DNA from: an uncultured Oscillospiraceae bacterium
GTDB lineage: Bacteria > Bacillota > Clostridia > Oscillospirales > Oscillospiraceae
Direction of reading: 5' to 3'
Length of the DNA: 45,579 nucleotides
Assembly (NCBI GenBank): GCA_950097245.1
Contig: CATNCS010000013.1
Span: forward strand, 1-45,579
The notes under the pieces were generated by a model. It saw only the letters and a program-made list of their open reading frames with translations, made no database searches and had not been told where the DNA came from. The translations under genes were made by a program, and so were the position numbers. Shown one piece after another: positions 34,383 to 43,400 of this stretch; positions within the stretch are counted from its first letter, which is position 1; every line of letters starts with the position of its first letter.

Positions 34383-35756
34383 TTAGCCCGCGTTGGCGGC
34401 ATTGGCGTTGGCCACGTGCTCCGCCACGGAGGCGGCAATGTCCTCGCCCTTGCCCACCTTCTGGAGCATATTCCACCACTCGGTGCGGGCGCCGGCCCAG
34501 CCGGTGGTGATCTGGTAGTAGTCGCCCAGGTTGGGCAGAATGACCTTGTTGTAGTCGGTCATGATGGCGTTGTCGGCGAAGATATTGGACAGGTCGGTGC
34601 CCTCAGCGGCGGACCGGGCGGAGAAGAAGTTGGAAATCTTGGCGGCGTCGGCGGCGTGCTCGCTGTCGCAGAAATACTTGACAAACTGCTTGGCAGCGTC
34701 AATCTTGGCCTGATCGCCGTTGTTGAAGATGCCCAGGCCCCAGATACCGCCCTGGAGGACGGGAGTGCCGTCGGGGGAGGGGAAGTTCATGCAGACGATC
34801 TCCTGGCCGTTCATGGTCTTGCCCGCGCCGGTGCCGGCGGTGGCGGGATCCAGCTGCTGGGCGATGTTCCAGCAGAAGGCCATGTCCAGAATCTCCTGGT
34901 ACATCAGCTTCAGCTCGTCGCCGCCCTCCAGAGAGGCGTCAAAGGCGATGCCGGGCATGCTCTTCAGCTGCTCCAGGGCCTTGATGTTGTTGGGGTCGTC
35001 CCAGGTGTAGGCGGTGTGCTCGGCGTTGGTGAAGGTGCCGCCGTACATGTTGTTGATCAGCGCCCGGGTGCCCTGGTCGCCGCCCTGGCCCTTGCAGTAG
35101 ATGGCGGCCACGGTGTCGCCCTTCTTGGCGTACAGGGCCTCAACGGCCTTGATGAAGCCCTCGGTGGTCCAGGTGTGGTTGTCCAGGTTCAGATACTGGT
35201 CGGCGCCGGCCGCCTTGAAGGCGTCCAGGTTGATGCCCATGCAGTGGGCGGTGATGAACATGGGGTACTGATAGACCTTGCCGTCGGTGCTGGTGCAGGC
35301 GGCCAGAGCGGCGGCGTTGATCTCACTGCGGTCGGTGTCGTCGATCATGTCGGACAGGTCGACCATGTAGCCCTTGGCGCCCCAGTTGGCCACCAGGCGC
35401 TCGGGACCCTCCATAATCAGGTCGGGGGCCTTCTTGGCGGTGATGGCGGTGTTCACCTTGTCGTCGCCGTCAGCGTAGGCCAGCCACTCCAGGTTGACCT
35501 TGATGCCGGTGTCGGCGGTAAACTGCTCGATGAGGGGCTTGACGTTTTCCTCAGAGGTCCAGCCGCCCACGGGATAGATCCACGCGGTGATTTCGGTGGC
35601 GCTGCCGGAGGGGGCGGGGGTGCTCTGAGCGGGCTGGCTGCCGCTGGCAGACGGATTGCTCTGGGCGGGCTTCTGGTCGTTTCCGCCGCCGCAGGCGACC
35701 AGCGACAGGGCCATGGCCGCGGCCAGAGCAGCTGCGACAAGTTTTTTCATTTTCAT
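34383..35756 (-). CDS. sugar-binding lipoprotein of the ABC importer
   Basis: 457-residue extracellular solute-binding protein, family 1 (MalE-like). Lipoprotein signal residues 1-21, lipobox SLVAC, then a Ser/Pro/Gln-rich linker. The mature domain has EITAWIYPVGGWTSEENVKP and an internal FFSARSAAEGT typical of CUT1 binding proteins. RBS AAAGGAGG before ATG 35756. First gene of the unit with its own strong promoter. Ligand inferred to be sialic acid from nanA/nanQ downstream; an oligosaccharide is possible. Confidence 0.92.
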   Translation of the reverse strand: MKMKKLVAAALAAAMALSLVACGGGNDQKPAQSNPSASGSQPAQSTPAPSGSATEITAWIYPVGGWTSEENVKPLIEQFTADTGIKVNLEWLAYADGDDKVNTAITAKKAPDLIMEGPERLVANWGAKGYMVDLSDMIDDTDRSEINAAALAACTSTDGKVYQYPMFITAHCMGINLDAFKAAGADQYLNLDNHTWTTEGFIKAVEALYAKKGDTVAAIYCKGQGGDQGTRALINNMYGGTFTNAEHTAYTWDDPNNIKALEQLKSMPGIAFDASLEGGDELKLMYQEILDMAFCWNIAQQLDPATAGTGAGKTMNGQEIVCMNFPSPDGTPVLQGGIWGLGIFNNGDQAKIDAAKQFVKYFCDSEHAADAAKISNFFSARSAAEGTDLSNIFADNAIMTDYNKVILPNLGDYYQITTGWAGARTEWWNMLQKVGKGEDIAASVAEHVANANAANAG

Positions 35757-35814
35757 TACAGTTCCTCCTTTAATTCACAAAAAATATAACTGCAAGGCTG
35801 GGGACGATGTATAA

Positions 35815-35843
35815 ATTATACAAGAGAGCCAACGATCTGTCAA
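35815..35843 (-). promoter_or_regulatory. promoter of the importer-nanQ-nanA operon
   Basis: -35 TTGACA (35843-35838), 17-base spacer, -10 TATAAT (35820-35815): consensus in both boxes. Confidence 0.88.
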
Positions 35844-36021
35844 TCAAAATCGAAAAAATTTATGAAAAACAAGCAACTTTAGTGGAATTAACAAAAATAA
35901 TTTCGATTTTTGTGCAGTTTGCCTGAAATTATTGGAAAAAATTCAAAACTCATGACCCGATGAACAAAAAGGCTTACCGTTTCCAGACCGGGCCAGGGAA
36001 TTCATCTCCGCTGTCCCGGGT
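35844..36021. promoter_or_regulatory. AT-rich upstream region, possible regulator sites
   Basis: No gene. It contains inverted copies AAAATCGAAAAAATT (35847-35861) and AATAATTTCGATTTTT (35888-35903), and TGAAAT...AATTCA at about 35923-35945. These dyads just above a strong promoter are candidates for the RpiR-type regulator encoded downstream of the kinase. Confidence 0.4.
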
Positions 36022-36060
36022 AAAAAATGCGGCCGGAGGGGGCTGTCCGCCTCCGGCCGC
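36022..36060 (-). terminator. terminator ending the kinase-epimerase-regulator unit
   Basis: GCGGCCGGAGG / CCTCCGGCCGC 11-bp stem, followed on the minus strand by ATTTTTT. Confidence 0.9.
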
Positions 36061-36066
36061 ACCGGT

Positions 36067-36708
36067 TTATTCCTCGCTTTTTTCCTCTTCCGCCGCCAGC
36101 TCCGGGGAGTATTTCTGAAAAATCCGCTCGGTAAACAGGGAGGCCAGCAGCATGGCGAGTACAGGTACAAATACCACCGGCCACCACCGGTTCAGGCAGA
36201 AAATCGCGGCCTGGAAGGTCAGCAGCACCAGGATTACGGTGGTGGGCAGGTGTGCGACGGTCAGCTGGAGGGCGGTGCGGAACAGGCCCCGGACGCCGTA
36301 CTCAAACCGGCCCAGCAGGGGAAACAGCCAGCACAGCACCCCCGCCGGGAGGACCAGGGCGAAGTAGTAGGCCACGTAGAGGATGTAGGCCGTGCCTCCC
36401 AGTCCGGTCCCGTACCAGAGGACGATCCGGTAGCCCCCCAGAAGCAGCAGAAACAGGGGGATCACGATCAGCGTTGCCCGCAGGCCCACCCTGAGGTTGG
36501 CCCGGAAGGAGCGGAGGTAATCCCCAAAGGCGCCGCTCTCCCGTCCCCGGACGCACTTGACCACGGTGTAATACAGCGCCGCCGTGGCCGGGCCGACGGT
36601 TACCACCGGCAGACAGAGAAAAATCCACAGCACCGACAGGCCCACCACGTCCACCAGCGTGCTGAGCCAGACCCAGATTCCCTTTTCGGGGTTGAAAAAA
36701 TCTCCCAT
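36067..36708 (-). CDS. YesL-like (DUF624) membrane protein
   Basis: 213 residues from ATG 36708 (GGAGG upstream); open frame further upstream would overlap the regulator gene. About five membrane helices. The N terminus GDFFNPEKGIWVWLSTLVDV and the following LPVVTVGPATAALYYTVVKC are hallmarks of DUF624/YesL. Members lie next to CUT1 sugar importers in many Firmicutes, function unproven. The acidic tail ends AAEEEKSEE. Confidence 0.88.
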   Translation of the reverse strand: MGDFFNPEKGIWVWLSTLVDVVGLSVLWIFLCLPVVTVGPATAALYYTVVKCVRGRESGAFGDYLRSFRANLRVGLRATLIVIPLFLLLLGGYRIVLWYGTGLGGTAYILYVAYYFALVLPAGVLCWLFPLLGRFEYGVRGLFRTALQLTVAHLPTTVILVLLTFQAAIFCLNRWWPVVFVPVLAMLLASLFTERIFQKYSPELAAEEEKSEE

Positions 36709-36728
36709 AAAATCCTCCAATGAAAGAG

Positions 36729-36754
36729 GTTTCGCCGCCTGCCGGCGGCGAAAC
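36729..36754 (-). repeat. hairpin between regulator and DUF624 genes
   Basis: GTTTCGCCGCC / GGCGGCGAAAC, perfect 11-bp stem, four-base loop, between the RpiR stop and the DUF624 SD. Short T-run follows; it may act as a weak terminator. Confidence 0.65.
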
Positions 36755-36758
36755 AGGA

Positions 36759-37613
36759 TCAGATGCACTTCTGGGTGAGCGCCTTGCCCACCGACTGACG
36801 GTTTCGCTCCGCCTGCTCCGGGTCCCGGCGGACAAACTCGCTGAGGAGCACCTCCACCACGTACAGCTGGGCGATGAAGGCGGAGGAGGAGCCGAACTGA
36901 AAGGGCTGCTCGTTGGGTCCGCACAGCAGGACGGTGTCGGCGTAGGCGCTGGCCGGGGAGTTGAGATACCGGGTCACCAGGATCAGTCTGGCCCCCCGGG
37001 CCCGGATGATCTCCGCCGCTGCCAGCACCTCATGGGTGGCGCCGGAGTGGGAGAAGTAGAGAACCACGTCCTGGCTGGACAGGGTGGACAGCACCACCGC
37101 CTGCATGTGGGAGTCCTGGATGGTCTTGAACTTGGGGGAGGTGGTGGAGAACTGGGCCCAGGCCGCCAGAGCCACCACCGAGTGGTTGCCCTGGCCCAGG
37201 CAGACCACCTGTCCCGCGCTCTGCAGCAGATCAACCGCCCGGGTGACGGAGGGGGCGGCCAGCATGTGGTAGGCGTTGTTCAGCTCGTCCTGGAGGGCGT
37301 GGAGCACCTTGCCCATCACCATGCCCGGCGTGTCCCCCGGGAGGATCTCCCCCGCCAGCTGGCTCGGATTGGAGCCTACGGGCAGGGCCGCCCGGGCCAG
37401 CTCCAGCTTGAAGTCGTTGAAGCCGGCCAGCTTCAGCTTCCGGCAGAAGAGGGACACGGTGGACACCGCCACCTCGCACTCCGCGCTCAGGTCGGTGATG
37501 CTGATGTACTGGGTCTCCTTCTGGTGCTCCAGCACGTAGTCCACAATTTTCCGCTCCGACCGGGTGAAGCTGTCGTACTCCTGGAGCATCTGGGCCAGGA
37601 TGTTTTTCTCCAT
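36759..37613 (-). CDS. RpiR-family regulator (NanR-like by context)
   Basis: 284 residues: N-terminal HTH_6 domain (QEYDSFTRSERKIVDYVLEH, then CEVAVSTVSLFCRKLKLAGF) and a C-terminal SIS sugar-phosphate-binding domain (QVVCLGQGNHSVVALAAWAQ, VVLYFSHSGATHEVLAAAEI). Such regulators respond to amino-sugar phosphates. Co-encoded with epimerase and kinase, it probably controls the cluster, sensing a ManNAc- or GlcNAc-derived phosphate; that is inference. ATG 37613 has AGGAGGTGACC immediately upstream. Confidence 0.9.
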   Translation of the reverse strand: MEKNILAQMLQEYDSFTRSERKIVDYVLEHQKETQYISITDLSAECEVAVSTVSLFCRKLKLAGFNDFKLELARAALPVGSNPSQLAGEILPGDTPGMVMGKVLHALQDELNNAYHMLAAPSVTRAVDLLQSAGQVVCLGQGNHSVVALAAWAQFSTTSPKFKTIQDSHMQAVVLSTLSSQDVVLYFSHSGATHEVLAAAEIIRARGARLILVTRYLNSPASAYADTVLLCGPNEQPFQFGSSSAFIAQLYVVEVLLSEFVRRDPEQAERNRQSVGKALTQKCI

Positions 37614-37624
37614 GGGTCACCTCC

Positions 37625-37676
37625 TGTGTGGGAGCGCGCCGCGCATACCCGCGGGCGGCCACAGGCCGCCTCTACG
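37625..37676. repeat. dispersed inverted repeat, copy 4 (compact, degenerate)
   Basis: Left half GTGGGAGCGCGCCGCGCATA is degenerate; right half GGGCGGCCACAGGCCGCC TCTACGA keeps the family form. Its terminal TCTACGA supplies the TAG stop codon of the epimerase gene (37674-37672), suggesting the element inserted at or into the gene end. Confidence 0.65.
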
Positions 37677-38877
37677 AACGGCCTAAAATCTCGTCAATCA
37701 TCTTGTCCACCAGAATCATGCTTCTGGGCATGTGGAAGGGTCCCTTGAAGGTGCTGCCCTTGGTGGACGGCATAGTGGGCAGGCCGTCCCGGCGGAGGTA
37801 GCCGTACCACTCGCCGTACAGGGGATCGGAGAAGTGCTCCTTGCAGTAATCCATACACCTGTAGAACCAGTCCAGATACTTCTCATCCCCGGTGTCCCGG
37901 TAGAGCATCATAGAGGAGATGAGAATCTCGTTGTGGGGCCACCACAGCTTCATGTCGTGCTCGTAGGCCTCCGGGGGCTTGCCCAGGCAGTCGGTGAAGT
38001 ACAGCAGCCCGCCGTACTCCTCGTCCCAGCCGGCGGCGATGGCCCAGTCGAACATCTGGGCCGCCTTCTGTACCAACTCTTTGTCCCCGGTGCGCTGGGC
38101 GTGCTCCAGCAGGAACCAGACGCCCTCGATGTCGTGGCCGGGGTTGACGGTGCGGCCCTCGGTGTAGTAGAGGCGGGGGGTGCCGTCCACATCCACGTTC
38201 TCCAGAGTGCACTTCAGGTCAGGCTTCACGTGGTAGCGGAAGATGTCGTCCACACACTGCCGGGCCCGCTCCTCGTAGAGGGCCTTCCGATCCGGGTCGG
38301 TGCGCAGCAGCACACCGGTGACGTTGAGGATAATCATAGGCGTACCGAAGGCCCGGCCGGACCGGGTCTCCGGGATGGTCTTGGGGCCCATGCCCACCGG
38401 GTCGGGCCTGCCCTGGCTCAGGTCCCAGTACAGGTCGTAGCACTGCCGGGCCCGCTCCAGCCGGGCCTTGTCCCCAGTGACGCCGTAGTACTCCGCGTTG
38501 GCGATGGCACAGAAGGCCTCGGAGAAGTAGTACCGCCGCTGGCGCAGGGGTTTTCCTTCGGCCGTGACGGTAAAGTACATCCGGTCGCCGTGCTCGTGGT
38601 TGAAGCAGTACTGCTCCATAAAGTCCAGACAGCTTCTGGAGGCGTCCAGCCACTCCTGCTTCACGCCGTAGTTGTGGCACAGGAAGGCAAAAATCCAGCC
38701 GCACCGGCCCTGCATCCACACGCTCTTGTCGGTGGAGTAAATCTCGCCCTTCCGGTCCAGGCAGGTGTATACGCCCCCGTGCTCACGGTCCATCCCGTGC
38801 TCCAGCCAGAAGGCGGCGGAGCGCTCCAGCTCGGCCTTTACCCAGGCCTGGGCGTCCTGTAATTTTTTACGGTCCAT
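37672..38877 (-). CDS. N-acylglucosamine 2-epimerase (AGE family)
   Basis: Converts ManNAc to GlcNAc. 401 residues, alpha6/alpha6 barrel of the AGE family. HGGVYTCLDRKGEIY near the N terminus, GRCGWIFAFLCHNYG, the conserved GHDIEGVWFLLEHA, and WWPHNEILISSMMLYRDTGD near the C terminus contain the family's histidine and acidic residues. Using an AGE enzyme rather than NanE fits the pathway known from Bacteroides fragilis, where free ManNAc is epimerised before phosphorylation. RBS AGAGGTC before ATG 38877. Confidence 0.92.
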   Translation of the reverse strand: MDRKKLQDAQAWVKAELERSAAFWLEHGMDREHGGVYTCLDRKGEIYSTDKSVWMQGRCGWIFAFLCHNYGVKQEWLDASRSCLDFMEQYCFNHEHGDRMYFTVTAEGKPLRQRRYYFSEAFCAIANAEYYGVTGDKARLERARQCYDLYWDLSQGRPDPVGMGPKTIPETRSGRAFGTPMIILNVTGVLLRTDPDRKALYEERARQCVDDIFRYHVKPDLKCTLENVDVDGTPRLYYTEGRTVNPGHDIEGVWFLLEHAQRTGDKELVQKAAQMFDWAIAAGWDEEYGGLLYFTDCLGKPPEAYEHDMKLWWPHNEILISSMMLYRDTGDEKYLDWFYRCMDYCKEHFSDPLYGEWYGYLRRDGLPTMPSTKGSTFKGPFHMPRSMILVDKMIDEILGRS

Positions 38878-38901
38878 GGTTTTGACCTCTTTTCATCATT
38901 T

Positions 38902-38978
38902 TGTAGGGGGCGCCGCCCTCGGCGCCCCGCGTTCCTGAAAAGCCTTACAACGGGCCGCCGAAGGCGGCGGCCCCTACA
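38902..38978. repeat. dispersed inverted repeat, copy 5
   Basis: Ends TGTAGGGGGC and GCCCCTACA; left hairpin GGGCGCCGCCCTCGGCGCCC, right hairpin GGGCCGCCGAAGGCGGCGGCC. It abuts the stop codon of the kinase gene (38981-38979). Confidence 0.85.
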
Positions 38979-40358
38979 TCATTTAATCTCCGGCAGGCTG
39001 GCGGCGGCCATGGACTGGCCCACCCGGCGGAACTTCTCGTCGGGCAGCTCGGGGACCATCTTGTCCCCGATTTCGGGGTACTCGTCGGCGAGGACCTTCT
39101 TGGCGGTGTCCAGAATCAGGTCGCCCCCCTTGCCGCTCATCACCCGGCCCAGCAGGAGGACGTGGCGGCAGCCGTAGAGCTCGTAGTAGTAGGCCAGGGT
39201 GTGCCCCAGGTAGACGCCGATGGACTCGTAGACCTTTGCGGCCCTGGGGTCGTCCTCGGCCATCAGCTTCTGCACCACCTTCAGCTTCTCGGCGGGGCTG
39301 AGGGCCTCGTCCAGCTCGATCCCCGCCCGGGGGGCCAGCTTGATGACGCCGTCCTGGGAGAAGTACTTCACGCCGCAGCCGATGTCGTTGGACCACTCGT
39401 CCCGCATGGCACCCTCCTGGGCGTCCACCGGGACGAAGGCCAGCTCGTTGAGCCAGCCGGTGATCCGGCCCTCCTCGTCCACGTAGCCCACCGCCTCGCT
39501 GGTGCCCATGGCGATGCCCAGCACGCTGTTGTCGTTCAGGCTCATGGCCCCGGCCAGGGCGGACACGTCGCCGTCGTTGATGACGCAGTAGGGCACGTCG
39601 CCGAAGGTGTCGGTGATGGCCCGGATGTAGATGTCCTTGACCTTCTCGTCATAAATTTCCTTGGGGACCTTCAAAAACAAGGAGGCGTTCATGGTGCGGT
39701 TGTTGATAAACACCCCGGCGGAGGACACGCCCACCGCATCCACCCGGGGCATATGCTCCGCGGCGGACTTGAGGGCGGCCACGATGCCGTCGTAGTGGTA
39801 GTCGGGGTCGGAGTTGATCTTGGGGAACCAGACCACCTCCTCGGAGTAGACGGTCTCCCCGTCGATGACGGCGGACACCTTCCGGTCGGACCCGCCGGCG
39901 TCGAAGCCGATGCGGCAGCCCCCCAGGTGACCGCCGATGGCCTTGGGGGCGTCCTTGGCGGCGGGAATTTCGTCCACCAGGACGATCTCGAAGGGGTGCT
40001 CGAAGACGTTGGCCATGTAGTCCCAGTCGAACTCCTGCTGGCCCCCGGCGCAGTATACCGATTTCAGGTAGTCGCAGATTCCCTCGTCCCCGCTGACGTA
40101 GACCTTGAAGCCCCCCTTCATCCACAGGATGGTCTTCACGATCCGCTCGATATAGTAGCAGTCGGCCTCCTTCATCTCCGGGGTGCCGTGGATAAAGGTA
40201 TGGCAGGCGGCCATCTGGCCGTCGGCCCGCTCCACGGCAATCCCAACCGGTTTTTTCGCGTCTGCCAGAAAGGCGTGGTTAAAGCGCATCAGGGGCATAA
40301 AGTCCGGATCCAGGACAGGGGTGTGTTTCAGCTCCACGTTGACGCCAAATCTGTTCAT
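38979..40358 (-). CDS. ROK-like sugar kinase, probably acting on GlcNAc or ManNAc
   Basis: 459 residues from ATG 40358 (AAAGGAG upstream). The C-terminal two thirds has an ASKHA kinase fold: phosphate loop RIGFDAGGSDRKVSAVIDGE near residue 155, an activation region VINDGDVSALAGA with catalytic Asp, and GIAMGTSEAVGYVDEEG. The N-terminal ~150 residues (ELKHTPVLDPDFMPLMRFNH) are an extension not usual in NanK. Since the cluster encodes an AGE epimerase, GlcNAc is the likely substrate, giving GlcNAc-6-phosphate. First gene of its unit. Confidence 0.8.
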   Translation of the reverse strand: MNRFGVNVELKHTPVLDPDFMPLMRFNHAFLADAKKPVGIAVERADGQMAACHTFIHGTPEMKEADCYYIERIVKTILWMKGGFKVYVSGDEGICDYLKSVYCAGGQQEFDWDYMANVFEHPFEIVLVDEIPAAKDAPKAIGGHLGGCRIGFDAGGSDRKVSAVIDGETVYSEEVVWFPKINSDPDYHYDGIVAALKSAAEHMPRVDAVGVSSAGVFINNRTMNASLFLKVPKEIYDEKVKDIYIRAITDTFGDVPYCVINDGDVSALAGAMSLNDNSVLGIAMGTSEAVGYVDEEGRITGWLNELAFVPVDAQEGAMRDEWSNDIGCGVKYFSQDGVIKLAPRAGIELDEALSPAEKLKVVQKLMAEDDPRAAKVYESIGVYLGHTLAYYYELYGCRHVLLLGRVMSGKGGDLILDTAKKVLADEYPEIGDKMVPELPDEKFRRVGQSMAAASLPEIK

Positions 40359-40413
40359 AATAACTTCTCCTTTTCCAGTCGAATTTGTATATCTGAGAGA
40401 TTGCCGCAGTGGA

Positions 40414-40442
40414 ATTGTACCACAGGTTTGTGCAATATGCAA
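40414..40442 (-). promoter_or_regulatory. promoter of the kinase-epimerase-regulator unit
   Basis: -35 TTGCAT (40442-40437), 17-base spacer, -10 TACAAT (40419-40414). Confidence 0.65.
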
Positions 40443-40445
40443 TCC

Positions 40446-43400
40446 TTATCTGTCTGTTTTTGGCTGCTGCTCCCCCAGGTACTTCCCCAAAATGGAAAGG
40501 AACAGGTCGATATCCAGGGGCTTTGCGATGTGGGCGTTCATGCCGTTTTTCAGGGCGGCCTCCCGGTCCTCCTCCATGGCGTTGGCCGTCATGGCGATAA
40601 TGGGCAGGTCCTTCACATCCTTTCGGGCCAGGGCGCGGATGGTGCGCGTCGCCTCATAGCCGTCCATCACCGGCATCTGTACGTCCATCAGGATGGCGTC
40701 GTAGTAATATTCCCGGGCCTGACGCATTGCGTCTACCGCATCGGTGCCGTCGGGCACGGAATCCACCGTGAAGCCGGTCTCCTCCAGAATGGCCTGGGCA
40801 ATCTCCCGGTTGAGCTCGTTGTCCTCCACCAGCAGGATGCGCTTGCCGCTGAAATCCGCCTGGGTCCAGGCGGGCCGCTCCTCCTTTTCAATCAGGTCGT
40901 TGGCGGCCAGCAGGACGGATTTCAGGTCGGACATAAACAGAGGCTTGGCGCAGAAGGCGGTCACCCCGGCCCGCTTGGCCTCCTCCTCGATATCCGTCCA
41001 GTCGTAGGCGGTGAGGATGATGATGGGGGCCTCGTGGCCGATGGCGGCCCGGATGCGCCGGCAGGTCTCAACGCCGCTTATCTCGGGCATCTGCCAGTCC
41101 AGGATATAGGTGTGGTAGGAGTCGCCCTCGTTGTGGGCGCTTTTGGCCCGGTAGACCGCCTCCTTTCCGGAGGTGGTCCACTCCGCCCGCATGCCGATCT
41201 GCTTGAGCATATGGGTTACGCTCTCACAGCTGTCGCAGTCGTCGTCCACCACCAGGGCCCGCAGGCCCTCCAGCTCCTTGATCTGGGCCGCGTTCCGCTC
41301 CACATCCTGAAGCTTCAGGCTCAGCTCCACCCGGAACTCGCTGCCCTTGCCCTTCTCGCTCTGGACGGAGATGGTGCCGCCCATCATCTCCACAATGTTC
41401 TTGGTGATGGCCATGCCCAGGCCGGTGCCCTGGATTCCGGTTTTGGTGGTGCTGGACTCCCGCTCAAAGGGCTCAAAGATGTGGTCCACAAACTCGGGCG
41501 CCATGCCGATGCCGTTGTCCTTTACCAGGAACACGTAGTCGCCGTAGCCCCGGTGGAAGGTGGTCTGCTGCTGGATGCGGAAGGACACCGTCCCCCCCGC
41601 CGGCGTGTATTTTACGGCGTTGGACAGCAGGTTGACAAAAATCTGGCTCAGCTTCAGGGAGTCGGCGATCACGTCCTCGTTGGCCACGTTGAAGGTGTCG
41701 ATAAACAGCTCCAGCTGCTTGGCCTTCACCTGGGGCTGGATGATGTTCACCAGGTTGTGGGTCAGCTCGGAGATGTTGCAGTCCTGCTCCTTGATCTGTA
41801 CCTTGCCGCTCTCGATGCGGCTCATGTCCAGAATGTCGTTGATGAGGCTGAGCAGATGGTTGCTGGAGGACAGCACCTTCTGCAGGCAGTCCCGCACCTG
41901 GTCCTTGTTGTCGATATGGCTCACCGCGATGGTGGTAAAGCCGATAATGGCGTTCATGGGGGTGCGGATGTCGTGGGACATGTTGGACAGGAAGGTGGTC
42001 TTGGCGCTGTTGGCGTGCTGGGCCTGGAGCAGGGCCTCCTGAAGGGCCTGGGTCTGCTCCCGCTGCTTCTGCACCTGGGCGGTGATGTCCTTGGACACCA
42101 CCATAACCATGATATCCCCGCTGCGGTCGTCCCGGGTCATGACAAAGGACTGGCGCACGCACATCTGCTCCTCGGGTGAGGCCCAGCCCCAGTAGTCCAC
42201 GGTCACCTCCGCCTGGCCCTGTTCAAAGCGCTGCTTCAGATGGTCCAGGGTGACCACGCTGTCATACTCCTCCAGGGAGTCCTCCAGGATGAAGGACCGC
42301 CACCGCTGGAAGCACTGGGAGGCCTGACAGGGGACCGACAGCCCCACCTTGTCCAGCAGGGATATCTGCCGGCCGTCCAGGGTGCGCACAATGTCCTGCT
42401 CAATCAGGTCCCGGGTCAGGTTGAAATCAAAGGTGCAGAAGGCCCCGGAGGTGATGGCGATCCGGTACTGCCGCTCCTTTCGGTTGGCCAGGGAAATCTC
42501 CGCCTGGGCCTGGCGCTCCTTTTGCTGCAGGCCGGTAATATGCTCCCGGCTCTCCCGCTCCAGCTGCTGCCGCTCCCTCTGGCTGCGGAGCAGCAGAAAC
42601 AGGATGTAGACGGAAAACAGCGCGATCAGGATGATCTGCAGGATCATTCCGATGTGGTTGGCGTCCTGAATCATGGCCTGAGTCACGGTCTTTGGGTAGG
42701 TCTGAACCAGGACATTTTCGCTGTTGGGCACGTGGAGCACGCACAGATTATCCGTCTGACTGCCGGAGGTGCAGATAAAGCCCCTCTCTCCGGTGCCGCT
42801 GCGGAGGACCTCCCAGGCGCCGGCGGCGGTCTGGGCATCGATCACGCCGGTGTCTTGCAGCATATCGGGCAGGGGACGGCCGTCGTAGTCCCCGGGGGTG
42901 GAGGAGGCGATGACCTGCCCCTCCCGGGTACAGAGAAAGACGGTGGCCGGTTCGCCGAAGTAGGAGGTGGTCAGCATATTCTGAAGGTAGTCCTCGGCGA
43001 AGTACAGCCCCAGCAGCATCCCGAAGATTTCTCCGTCCCGCTCCAGAGGGGCGTAATAGACCATGGTGGGCTTGCCGGTGATCCGGGAGCTGAATACGAT
43101 GGAGTTGCCGCTCTCCCCCCGCATGCCCTCGGCGAAATAGTCCCGATCCCGGCTGTCGTTGGTGTCGCCGTTGGAGGAGAGATTGATGCCGTCAGTATTG
43201 GTAAAGCAGATGGCGTCGAAATACGAATTGCCCTCCAGCCTGCGCAGCATGTCGGCGTCGATAGTCGGATCGGGCAGGGTTGTGCCCAGAATATACGCGT
43301 AGTTGCGGATCCGCCGGACGGCGCTGGTGAGCTCGCCGTCAATCCGCAGCGTCGTCTGCCGGGCGGAGTCCATGGCGTAGCTCAAGCTTCGGTTTTCAAT

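Noticed and set aside
38979..40358. Calling the kinase nanK
   Set aside because: The AGE route implies free GlcNAc as substrate and the protein has an extra N-terminal domain, so the symbol would overstate what is known.
39162..42179. Thousand-residue open frame on the plus strand over the kinase and histidine-kinase genes
   Set aside because: Shadow of two well-supported minus-strand genes; composition (Val/Gly/His-rich) is typical of antisense frames here.
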